Shown here one piece after another: positions 46,975 through 58,900 of a stretch of 64,000 nt of DNA (its first letter is position 1; every line of letters starts with the position of its first letter). The translations under genes and the position numbers were made by a program. This stretch comes from Trichuris trichiura (taxonomy: Eukaryota > Nematoda > Enoplea > Trichinellida > Trichuridae). The DNA lies in contig JBAJFE010000026.1 of the NCBI GenBank assembly GCA_037903355.1, positions 3,720,001-3,784,000 of the forward strand. Direction: 5' to 3'. The notes beneath the pieces were generated by a model. That model made no database searches, was not told the DNA's origin, and was given only the letters and a program-made list of their open reading frames with translations.

Positions 46975-49900
46975 GTGAGATTTTGATTTAGAATTATTCC
47001 ACAAAACTTTTATCCGTCGTTATTTAGACGAATCTAACGTAGTCTGCAATTGCTCTGGATCATGGACGTCTCTGGAAGGAATGAGCGAGCCGAGACGCAG
47101 TTTTAACTTAGCATCTTCTGTCAGAGCTTCTCATATTCGTGAAGGTACTGAAGTAGCTTAACGCACGACTGAACATGGAAAATTTGAGGCCCTGAAAAGG
47201 ATTCTTTTCGTGATGGCGGTCACTCTCTGTCCCAAACAGAAGTACAGCGTTTTAAGTTTAACTGAGAATTCCGTTGCATATTTCAGGGCTATGAATCACT
47301 TCATGAGGTGTCAGAAGCCGACACTATGCTTGCAGATTACGTTGACTTAACGCCAGATGTAATGCTGAAAAGGTTAGTACTTCTACCACAGTTTATAACA
47401 GTAAATTTTGCGTCTTGCAATGAACTTTTATCAGCTTTTTAAATCTGTTCTGCATCTGATGTGAAAGTTTTGGACTGCTCTGAAACTTAAAAACGACCTC
47501 CATTTCGGGTTGGCTGCACATTTTCAAGACTAATGTAGGCGTCGTTTATTATACGTCATGAATACCTTTTTGTGTAACAAATATAACGCAAAATAATTAT
47601 AGACGTTGCTATAGCTAGCTTATTTCTTGTTGTTACAAGGTTCTTGAAAGCAGGATACTTCGTAACGGCCTGTTGTTTCATGGTTGTAAGGTCTTCTACG
47701 GCTTTTCCCGTTTATTTTGTCTGTGCTGGTATCTGTAATTGAACGAAACAACGTTATTAATAACGGCTCATCCATCCGTTGGTAGAGCAGTTGTTTCGTT
47801 CAATTACAAATGCCAGCACAGACAAAATAAACGGGAAAAGCCGTAGAAGACCTTACAACCTTGTTACATTGCATTTTATTCCTCATATTTTTGTTCCGTA
47901 TTTACTTGTACAGTTCTTTATTTAACGTTGTATTATTCTTGAGCCCTGGGTGTCTTTTAATGGAGATGGGTATTTTCCGTGCAGTTCTTCTGTCACAGCC
48001 TATGTTCATCTCTTTATCATCGCTGACAATGGAAAAAGAACTTTTCTGAAATGTATGAAAATTTTGTCCCGTACCTTCTCTAAAAGCTTTTCCATCCTTT
48101 CACTAGTAAGATATTTGTGTGCATAATTCATTACGAATTCTCTTTTATTGAGCAATTATTTATTGAAGCGTGTCTGAAGCTTTCGGGACGCAGGTAGTCC
48201 CATCGCGAGCGAAGAAAACGTCTTCTATAGTTTTAATTGCAAACAGTAACGACAATGAGAAAAAGTTGTGATTAAAGAATTAATAATTATATGGTTTGTC
48301 TTATTAATACTATTAATTCTTTTGCTCATTGCACAGATCGAAAATCATTTAACAGATGTAGAGAATGAAACACAGAGCGTAAGAACTTGAGTCATAAATT
48401 CGAAAGTCGAAATTTCAAATGGTCGAAAGCCTGAAAACTCATAATAATGAATAAGAGGAAATTATCGAACAGCCGGAACCTCTACATAGTTTTAATTTTC
48501 GAAAGTATAAGTTTCTGAATAGGAAAGAACCATGAACGAACCGAAATCCCCCCAACTTGAATTTCAGCCCTACCAGCGAAATTTACCTGCTCGCTGATAG
48601 GGCGCTCACGTAAATTAACTTCAGACATTGAAGACAAGATTGTCAATGTGGTGACTAAAAACCAGTATGAAAATTCAGCATCCTCTTAAGAGCCGTCGAG
48701 CATTCCATGACAATGGAGAATTTGGGCAAAACACAGTTTACTTGAGAAGCAAATGGCAATCCATTCTGGTTTTTTGCGAAGATGACACCGTGAAACTGTT
48801 TCGCGCAGCCTGTAATGCAGGAAGATTAATAATGAACTCCACGAAAATCTTTACTCTGATCAAGCACAATAACGCACACAGCGGCCATCACCACTCTTCT
48901 TTCCCGCTACGCTACTCTCTCTCGCTGTAATCCACCCTAAAGTCAGGTTCCCTGTGTTGTTCGTGGTCAACGCTAGAATGAACCTTGCGGCGATGGGCGT
49001 ACTAGAAGGTTAACCTTTAATAGCGTTGCCACAGGACGCAACAGCTGAAGTCCGGCTCAGATTTAGTTTGCAATCAAAAATTCCACTGGTTAAGGAACTG
49101 CTAGAAAATTCCAACTGTTGCACCCTTTCAGACTGGCATTAAATTTTAGAAAATAAGCCATCTAATTTTGACGACACCGTAAGATCAGAAAAGAAACTAC
49201 AAGAACTGCGGTCTTTGAACATGCCACAGAGCTGTGACATGCCCGCTCCGTTACGTTATAAAAAGATGAGAAAGATAACATGTTCCTTAAAAGCGGTGTT
49301 AACTTCCTTTGATCAGGAAGTATACCTCGATTTTTCGCTGAAGATCATCACTCCGTGATAATTAAGCTTCGTTATTTCGAAAAGTTGTGATCAAACCTGA
49401 ACTGACTACTGCAGAACCGTTTTCACCACTGATGCAAATGAACAAGATGCAAGAGCATGTTGAAACCAAACCACGCTGAATTATGACGGATTAATCCAAC
49501 TGAGTGGATTGTGCATTCAGGGGGAATGGGATGTTCGTGTGATTCTTCAGTCAAAATGACTGTATGTTAATGGTTATCTCAAACATCAGAAAAAATAGAA
49601 TAAGTAGGAAGAAGAAGAAGAAGGTAAAGAGAACTAAAGAGCCTTCAAGCGCACCTGCAAAAGTGTGAAGAGAGCAGAACCGCGATACAAAGACACTTTT
49701 ATAGTCGAAAGGTATCCCTATTAGGTTTCTTTTACGGAATGCTTGTCCCGTTGAAAAACTGAAATTAAAATTTTTCAACGGGACAAGCATTTGGTAAAAG
49801 AAACCTAATATGAAAATCCCAGGTCCCGTACCAAGAAGTTGCATCTATAAAGGTATCCCTATTTAGTAATCATAATTGCGGGATAGCCAAAACACTCCCA

Positions 49901-52900
49901 TTGATCATCAGTACTTCTAAACCATACTTGAAATTTGACTTTCAGCATTTCAGTTTTTCTCAAGGTTCCTTTCTGTTCGGGAACTTGCCCTTTCAAGAAC
50001 AAAATCTGTGCAAAGGTTTCGGCCATTTGGTTATTTTGCCCTATTCGATATCATGAATGATCGGAATTAGAGTCATTTAAAATTTCGATATTCAGCATTT
50101 CGATAGTTCAAGATTTTAATTTCCAATCTTTCGACTGCCAGCGTTATGGTAAATACAATGACAAAGACAGCAGACTGGCAGTATCAGGGATTCCTAGAAT
50201 TACGTACAGACTGAACATCTGACAGACTAGTGCTTCCACCCTCTTTTCCCAACCAGGTCGCTTTTGGAGCACAGCTATTTCTCCAGCATCCCTGTAGCGA
50301 CGGAAACTTTCTCCACAGAAACAAATTCAACCGCTAAAATTCATCTAACAACAAATGAGCTCTAAAACTAATACAGTCAGCCCTCGTTATCCCCGGTTAA
50401 TTCGTCCAAAGTTTTGAGCGTTTTACTGCGTTATATAGTATACCCTATGAAAAAGGCTAAATAGCTTATATTATAGCCGCGTATCACGTCTTGCCCCCTT
50501 GAATTCCTTCCACAACGGTTATCATACCTAGTGATCCTTCGAAGCTTGGTACTACAGAATCTATCCACGCGATAAGGACATCAATGAGACTGTGCTTGTC
50601 CAATGGAACCAGCTATCAGAGTTCGGGCCGTTAGATACAAGAAGGGATGAAAGCAAGATGCACTTTCCTTAAACGACTGGGAATCGCCTTGCTTTACTAA
50701 CTGGCTAAGCGATGTACTGGTGCGCGGAATGGGTACAGAGCAGGGGAAATATAAAATACATAGGCGCACTTAAGCAGAAATAGTGAACATCACACAGAAC
50801 ACATCCTCATACAGCAAAACGTCTACGGCAGAAACGTTTGGGGCATCATGTATCAATTTCTCCCTTTCGGCAGGTGGGCGCAGCTGTCCTGAAGAACGGC
50901 CAGTCCTAGGGTTTCTTGAACTAGTTGGTAGCAAAACGTCTCGCCTTAAAATGTTAGTCCTCGCAGCTGCAGAATTTTTATTTAAAAACATTGTTATAGG
51001 GAGCTGTATCTGCCTTTTCTTCGCTTTATCAAATAAATCTTGTAGCGACTTCAACGAAACCGTTGTTCCTCGTATAGCCATGATGCCATGTTCCATGGAT
51101 CAATTGTAGTCAGCATCGTATCCTTTAGGACCTGTGCCTGCCGGAAAATACTGGCAAGCTTTTGCAGCGTGCAATCCGAGGGTGTCCGAGCTTCTCTATC
51201 TTCTATAACGTCACCGTCGTCGTCACTGCCCTTGGGTGATTCTATCAGTTCCTCGAGTTCCTCGTTGGTGAACGGTTCTCCACAATCTTCTATGTGCTCC
51301 TTGATATCGTCTTCTATCATGTCGGAGAAACCCTCACCTCCCAACTCCTTGGCAATGTTCACTATGTCCATGATCTCCTCATCGATGGCACCTAACTCTT
51401 CGCATTCACTGACTGCGTCTCCCCACAAACCAGCAACCACTGACTGTTCTAGGCTTTATCTCGTGTAGTGCCGTGCAAAAGAGGACGCCACTATTTCACG
51501 CCGGACGAACCGCGTTGGATAGAACCCCGCGGATAACGAGGGCCGACTGTAATTCTTTTTGCACATGCAGTGACGGCATGAATTGCTTAATCGTCTTGCG
51601 AAAATAGCGAATTGCGTAATATTAAAGCGCGTGGGCGGGTGAGAGAAACCGCGGATACCGAGGACTTACTATACATACAAAGAGAGTCGTGCATATGCAG
51701 TGCTACTCCTACTTGCATTCTGACGCCTGTCCGTGACTCGCATGTATTCAAAGTATGCACATGGGTACCTTATACCCTCCCAAAGCTGCCAATCTGGTTT
51801 TTGGTTTTCATTGCTCGTTAGGAAGCACTGCCGCAGACAAACAAATCATCTCTGCAGCAGGCTGCAGTAAGACTACTGTTAAATATACAAAAAAAACGCT
51901 GGCACTAGGCAACATTTAGTTGGAATGCATCAGTTTCCATCAAAAATGAAGTCACCGTTTTTCTAGGAGAAATCGCATCAGTCAGAGCTGAGCGCAGGGC
52001 AGTGATAAAGAGGTTATCGTTAATCCACGTTGCTAAGATGTTTTCAAATTCTCAAGGAACATTTCTTTGAGTTTTGAAGCTTGACATTTTCACATGTCGC
52101 TTAGGGTAGGATCTACAAATCAGTTCACTCCACTGCCAGAAATGTTTACCGATTCAGTCATTACTGCGTTCACTTGGTGAGAGACATTGTGTTGTACGCT
52201 CTTGTACGAAACCGCTGTTCAGTTATAAAAGCGTAATTGTTTTCTTTTTCAGAATTCAGTCCCTTGAAATACTGTTGTCTGCGAAAGAAAGTCAGTTGCA
52301 AGCGGAAGCATGCAAAGTTAGTGCAATGTGAGTTTCTTATCTCGTTCATTCATTTTGGAACTGCATGCAGTGCACTTTTTTTCAGCTGATAAATTTGCAA
52401 ACTAGTATGTAAGAAAAAAATTTGAAAGATGTAGCTATCTTACTCTTTACCCTATGAGCAAGAAGAGTAATTTCAGCTTGTTGTTAAGCGCAACTAAAGT
52501 GACCCTTTAGTAAGGTGATATTGTTAGGTTCTAAGATTATATCGATATTTGCTCTCAAATCACGTTAGGTTATGTCAGGCCCGTTTTAATTATTGCAAAA
52601 ATTAGAGCGGAACTTTTGGATTACATCTGAACCCCTCATTATTGTCATGATCATGACGCTGAAGCCCACGAAAAACCATAGAACCATTACCACGCGTGTA
52701 AAATTTAATTACATAGATATGTAATATTTTATGGCATAGCGACAGGCGCTAAAGATAGCGCAGAAAAATGCAAGCCAAACGAGGATTTGCATAATTGATT
52801 AGTAAGTGTTGCCAGTGGAGACTGCGCTGGTTCAAGAACTGGGTAACAAAGTATCTGACACTGGCTGAGAAAAGGAACGGGATCGATCAGAGTCGAGGTA

Positions 52901-55900
52901 TAACCTGCGTTTATTACAGGGCGAAGGAAAGCTGTAGCTACCGACTCCACTAGACAAGCGCGAAGAAAGCAATGCCAATGCAAATTGGGAAGGGGCTTGG
53001 TGAAGCATATGTTTGCAAAGATAACGTTCACGTGCAGAGATAACGCGCTCCTAATGGATAACCTAGGTTCGTGTTTTCAGCGTGTCATGTCTCAACTGGA
53101 AACCTAGTCGGAAACAGTAAGCGATAACCAGGAATTGGCTTACACGCTGTTTTACATTTGCTTTACCAAGTTCATCATGCCAGTGTTATATGCAGATTTA
53201 ATGAGCCTCCAGGGGTAGGTTACTAACAGTTAGTTATCGCTCATATTTTGACCCATATGGAACGAAACGTAAGCGACAGTGAGACTGCATTAGAAGCAGC
53301 CTTAGGAAGAAAAAGGTAATTATTCTGAAAGATTTTTGCACTTTTTTTAAATCTATATCTCTCAGCTTGGACGGATTCGTTCAACTACAATTATGTATTC
53401 GTTGCATTGCCTCTGAAGTTTTTTCTTTCTTTTATTATGGTGTTCCTGCTTTTCAACACCGCAAAAGCTTTTGCGGAGCTTTGAGCCCCATCTTTGGCCA
53501 GTTTTCAGCACATACAAGCAAAAACTAAAAACTTTCCTTGGCTGGCACCGGCATCAGTTGCTTAGAAACTGTTTCGTATTGCCAGCCGACGCGGTTACCA
53601 GTCGAGTCGATCCTTGACTTGCCAAAGTTGGTTCCCACGTGGGCAGTGCTATAACTCAGCAACCTTTACGCCAGCGTCTTCGGTGAAAGCACGACATAGA
53701 ATGACAAGGAGAACATTGAAACAGCCAATGTAAACAGAATTTAAACAAGGAAATTTAAACCATGTACTCCTTTTTCCCTTGTTCTTTCCTTTCTTTTCTT
53801 TTCTGTTTTTCTTTTTTTCATTTTCCCTTCTCTTCTTCCTTACCAAAGCCATGCAGGGTTTTTCCATGCATGACTTGCGGGAAACAGTTGACTATAAGCC
53901 AAACGGTAAAACAGTATCTGGTCACATTGAAGGGAGCATTTACTATGCCCTTAATCGAGGCTAACGGTTATGATTAACACGTTCTGTTAGTACTATCTGT
54001 CGTAGCGTTAGCTGAGGTTGCCTGTCCTATCCAGCAAAATTTCAAACTGTTCATCTTCAAGAATAATTCGCATGTAAAATTTTGAAGTCAAGAAGCAGCT
54101 AGCTGAAGTGATTGGAACGACTTTTATGTCTAGCCAAGATTTTTTAATTTTCAATATAGCCTTAAACTGCCTGGACTATTCAGGCGAAACAAATTTTCTA
54201 TCATGTTATAAAGTTAGCTTTTCTTGGCTCGTAGTACGCGAGCTGCGGTGTAAGACACAATTCAGCAAGATCAGTGTAAAATGCACAACTGTTTCTGATA
54301 CAAAGCAGGCTGTATTAAGAGTTTTGTACATCCGGAGGATGTTCGGTAGGTTCCTGGAAAGACAGTGCAGTGTCTGACAAGACACCAATAGATGAGCCAA
54401 AACATGTTTCATTTTACTTCCGTTATCTTCAGATTTGCCCGGAGAGGTAGCCTTATCCGACGATGCGCTAGCTTGGTACAAGCTACTCTTAAAGTAATCG
54501 TTTCTCGTGATATAGAAAATCTTCGTTTCACGGTGAGAGCTAACATTAAATTTCTATCCAAGCTTGGCTGGCTGCTGAGAAGGATTATTCAGTCTTTGCA
54601 GCAGGTCTGCGGAAGCAGTGCACGATTTAAATCAGTTGTCTATGAACGGATGAGGTGATTCAAAGCGGGCAGAGAGGCAATGAAAGACGACCGCAGAGTG
54701 GGAAGACTAGCAACCGCAACGAGCAAAGGAACGGTAGCCCTTGTCCGGAACCTAGTGGAAGGAGGCCGCAGAATTACGATCAGAAGGATTGCTAGAATGA
54801 CTGGGATCTCCTTCCATTCAGCATTTGAAATACTGCGTAAAACCTTTGGTCTGAGAAAACTTTCAGCTCTGTGAGTCCCGAAAGCGTTGCGCGAAGAACC
54901 GCTGGTTTGACGCATTAGCCTTTCTAAGGAGCTTTTAACGAAGATTGAAGCAAATGAGACGGAGGTTTTTGACCGTATCGTCACGGGAGATGAAATGTAG
55001 ATTTACCAATACGAACCCGAGAGTAAGATCCAATCCAAGCAGTGGTTACTGAAAGGGTCAGCAGGTCCAGTCAAGTTCAAAGCGGAACGGGCGGCTGGAA
55101 AGATTATGGCGACCATATTCTGGGACTCGGGCAGAGTGATTCTGACTGACTTTTTCGAAGAAGAGCGAACAGTCACGGCAAGTTATTACATAACAGTATT
55201 GCGGAAATTTAAGACTGCACTGGCTAGAAAACGGCGTGGCAACTTTAGTGTCCTTTTCCGTCACGATAAGGCAGCAGCTTATTCGTCAGAGACTGTGAGG
55301 ACTGTTCTTCGTGAGTTTTGGTGAGAAGTCATTCCACACCCGCCCCACAGTCCAGACGTTGGCCCGTCAGACTTTTTCCTCTCCCCAAAGTAAAGAGAAC
55401 ATTTAAAAGGCACGCTGTTCAAGTCAAAGGATATCGCGAAACGTGCCGTCTCGACTTGGTGCAATACACAGCCTCCAGGATTCTACAAGGAAGGTCTCCG
55501 GAGGTGGAGACACCGTCTGCAAAAGTGCCTAGAGGTTGACGGAAGATACGTTGAAAAATAAATTTGATATCACTGCAAATAAAATTTTTATTTAATTTTT
55601 CCGGGAACTTTTCGAACAGCCCTCGTACATGTTCGTCCTAACGCTTTTTTACGGAACTTTCAGTACAGAGTGTGTTCTGTCTTCGTTGTAAAATGTTTAT
55701 TAGCTTTTCGCATTGAAAACAGGAAACGATTAGTATCCAAGACTCTGTGATAACTGATGGGCAGAGGCTTAACCTACGAGTTAGGAGTCGCCAGCCCACC
55801 ATATTTAGAAGCAAAGTTGTTCTGTTAGGTTGTTGTTATTCTAATTTTGCTACTGCTTGTTCTGCGTACGCAAGTCGACTCGGACTGCGGTGACTCCCCG

Positions 55901-58900
55901 AAGAAAACGCGACAAGATGGTGTAGCTGGCAGGATACGCGTCTGAACTAAACTATATAGCATAAACGTTAGAATTGGCGTGTCCGTAAAAGTTATTACCT
56001 TTAGCATTGCTTAGTAGAACCGATAGCTTTAAATCATACTGTTAACACAGCGTGATAATTTTTTCAAAAAAGCAACGCTGATGGCGTTTATGAACAGCGA
56101 TTCTTGTGTTGCAATATTTTCTAGCACCATTTGGTGTCACAGAACTCCCCTGTTTTTAACCGGTGGACACATTTACGTGAAAAGTCATTTTATTCTAGGA
56201 ACAACGAACTGGATAAACAGATTAAGGAGAAGAATGCCCACATTCAAAATCTTACTAAACAATGTGACGATCTACACCACGAACTGTCGCTTTTAAAGGA
56301 ATCTACTGAAAGTGTAAACGTCTGGTAAGCACGTTTTAGCTGTCTTTCACTCGCTGGTTCATGTCGAAAAAAGCAGTCCTGTACCTGTGCCATTTTTGTT
56401 GCCATCAAATTTAAGTCATATCATTTGTTGCACATGAATTCTAAAATCTGTCATCAACATTGAATCATAAAACCATAATATCATCTTCCATTTGTTAGGT
56501 TCTTGCAGGTTTTCATATTGAAGCGTCTTTATTACGGATCCAGTGTCCCGTTGATATGTACAATAAACGAAAAATTCCCCGGAGCTTTCGGGTCTGTCGC
56601 GACCCGTCTTCAGCGGTCAAGGATGTATGTAGTTTGTGGTACGAGAACTGTATCGTCCCACAAACTACACACATCCTTGACCGCTGAAGACGGGTCGCGA
56701 CAGACCCGAAAGCTCCGGGGAATTTTTCGTTTATTGTACGTATCAACGGGACACTTGATCCGTAATAAAGACACTTCAATATGAAAACATACAGTCCCAT
56801 AAAAAACATCACATCTTCAAGGTTGTTGCAGGTTGTTGCAAAAAAGTTCTTTGAAGCTTTCAGGACTCATCTTGTCCTATTTTCAGCCGACATTTACTCC
56901 GCTGAAAACAGAACAAGGTTTCAATAAACCGTTTGACAAACAGGGTATCTGCAACTATGTATCAACATGAAAACATGTGTTCCATTACTATGACTATGAC
57001 AATTACTAGATTATCGGCAACAATGTTCGGTATTTAGGGATGAGCGACCACAGCTGCCTAGCCAAGATGGAAGGACCAGAGAAGTCGAAGAGTTGATGGC
57101 ACATCTGGGGACAGGCAAAATGTCTTCCAACGGATACGGCGAAATGAACTTAATTGATAGTCTCGTACACTGGTTTGCAAAAAGCCAAAAGATAATCACT
57201 GCTATGCAACAACGATGGAAACAGCATGGGTAAATCGAAATTTTAATAAAAGAGTCAAATTTCATTAAACTATAATGTTAGGTAAACTAGAGTTTTTAGT
57301 TTACCTTTGGAAGAATTTGATTGTGGCGAAGTGCGTGACTGCGAAGAAGAGATGTTAAGATTTGTGCAAGACATTCGGAACTTACAAAGCAGCTGTTCTG
57401 TTCTCAACGCAAGTCTGGAAACTAAGGATAGGGAGTTAAGTGAACTCAGACTTGCCCACCTGACCGCTTTGGAAGAGAAAGTCAAATCGCAAAGAGCATT
57501 GGAAGACCATCTTAGCTAGTATGTCCAAATTTTAAATTAACATTGCGTTTATATTTCTAAGTCTTCTTATTTGAAATATAAGCGTTAAAAGTTTTCATTA
57601 GATCTATGAACTTAATTTTCATGGTAAATGTGTTTGTCAAATGCCAAAATTGATCATTTTGGATGAATTAATTCTGGAGAAGAAAGTAAAAGGGAAAAGT
57701 AAATATGCACCTCAAAAGCTTTTTTAATGGTGACTGTATTATTATATCTAGGTTTTGCTTTGCTACCATGTCAGTACCAGACTATTGCTTTCAAGGGGTA
57801 CTTTTATTTGAACAAATAAGAAAGTAGGAAGCTTCCAGGTGTACTGATTCTGTCATCAGTATGAAAAAAGTCTTCACACGTTTCATGGCATACTAGTTCT
57901 GATCTGTTAATATAAAAACTTTGAAAGAATGGTCACGAACCATTAGGAAACTTTGCTTATTAGGTTTTAACATCTTTACCATGAATGTGTCTTGCTGAAA
58001 ATTCGAAACAAGCAGTCCTTGACTGTTGCGGTTTTTGTAATTCACTTCAATTTTAAAATACTTTAGTGACATTCAAAAACATTTTAACTATGAACTGATA
58101 AATGAGTGAGCATGAGCGGGTCCATTTAATTTCGTCATATATATTAGACAGCTGTATAAACCGTTTTATGAAGAAGCTTCTGTCACGCAATGCGATATAA
58201 TCAGGAGAACGGATGTAACTACAGTGATTTCATTCTCTGAAAGACAACGCACTAACAACGACAAGAATTTCTTCACACGCTGAAAAAGGGAGCGCTGACA
58301 ACGTTGACGACTCCTCCAAAACCGGCTTTGCTAGTCCCCCTGTATCCAGGCCGATATGTGCAGGTACTCATACGAGGAGATGGAAGGGGACTCGGTTAAG
58401 CAATGTAACAGCGCCATCTGTGATAGCTTATATTACTGAAACGTTTCCAGATCTTTTCTGATCCACCAGCAGTGCAAAAGGCTTGAGTGGAAGGATCAGG
58501 GCTATGCGAAGTGACATTTCCATACAGGGCACAGGACAATTCGCCGTCTGAATAACTCACCGCAGGAACAAGTGGATGTGGAACAGTTAGCCGCCAGGGC
58601 GAGTCGTCGCCGGGACAACCGCCGCTAGGCAGCTCACCGCCGCCAAGTCACTGCAGCTGGTTCTGTTTCCCTATTCTTTGTTAAGGCCGTTTTGACGCAG
58701 CCATTACGGTAAGTGAATGCGATCTTCAGTTGGACTTGCTGCGCTGTTACAGGGTACAACATTTCGCTTAATCCAAATAGAAACAGGCGAAGAAAAGCGT
58801 AGTTGTTCTTGCTCGTTGGATGAAACAGTTCATCTACTGTAAATCATGTCGGATGTCCCTTAGTGACTTGCTCCCTTTATGCTGGACAACTTTTATGCAG

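Larger units (their letters stand above)
56510..56819. repeat. Long foldback element with two mirrored cores and a tail
   Basis: Arms of about 130 bases form a nearly perfect hairpin (56510-56640 against 56660-56787). Only the right side continues into a tail of about 32 bases containing ACAGTCCCATAAAAA. The flanks AGGTTCTTGCAGG (56497-56509) and AGGTTGTTGCAGG (56820-56832) are a 13-base target duplication with one mismatch. Each arm carries a hammerhead-like core. It lies in an intron. Confidence 0.9.

Noticed and set aside
51088..51468. 126-codon Ser-rich frame on the plus strand
   Set aside because: It is the antisense of the acidic Tigger transposase tail; the Ser runs are complements of Glu/Asp codons.
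53649..53867. Lys-rich minus-strand frame and Phe-rich plus-strand frames nearby
   Set aside because: They come from a pyrimidine-rich low-complexity tract and carry no domain signal.
56503..56812. Nearly identical 93- and 99-codon frames on opposite strands
   Set aside because: They are created by the palindrome of the foldback element; the mirrored peptides are an artefact of the hairpin.
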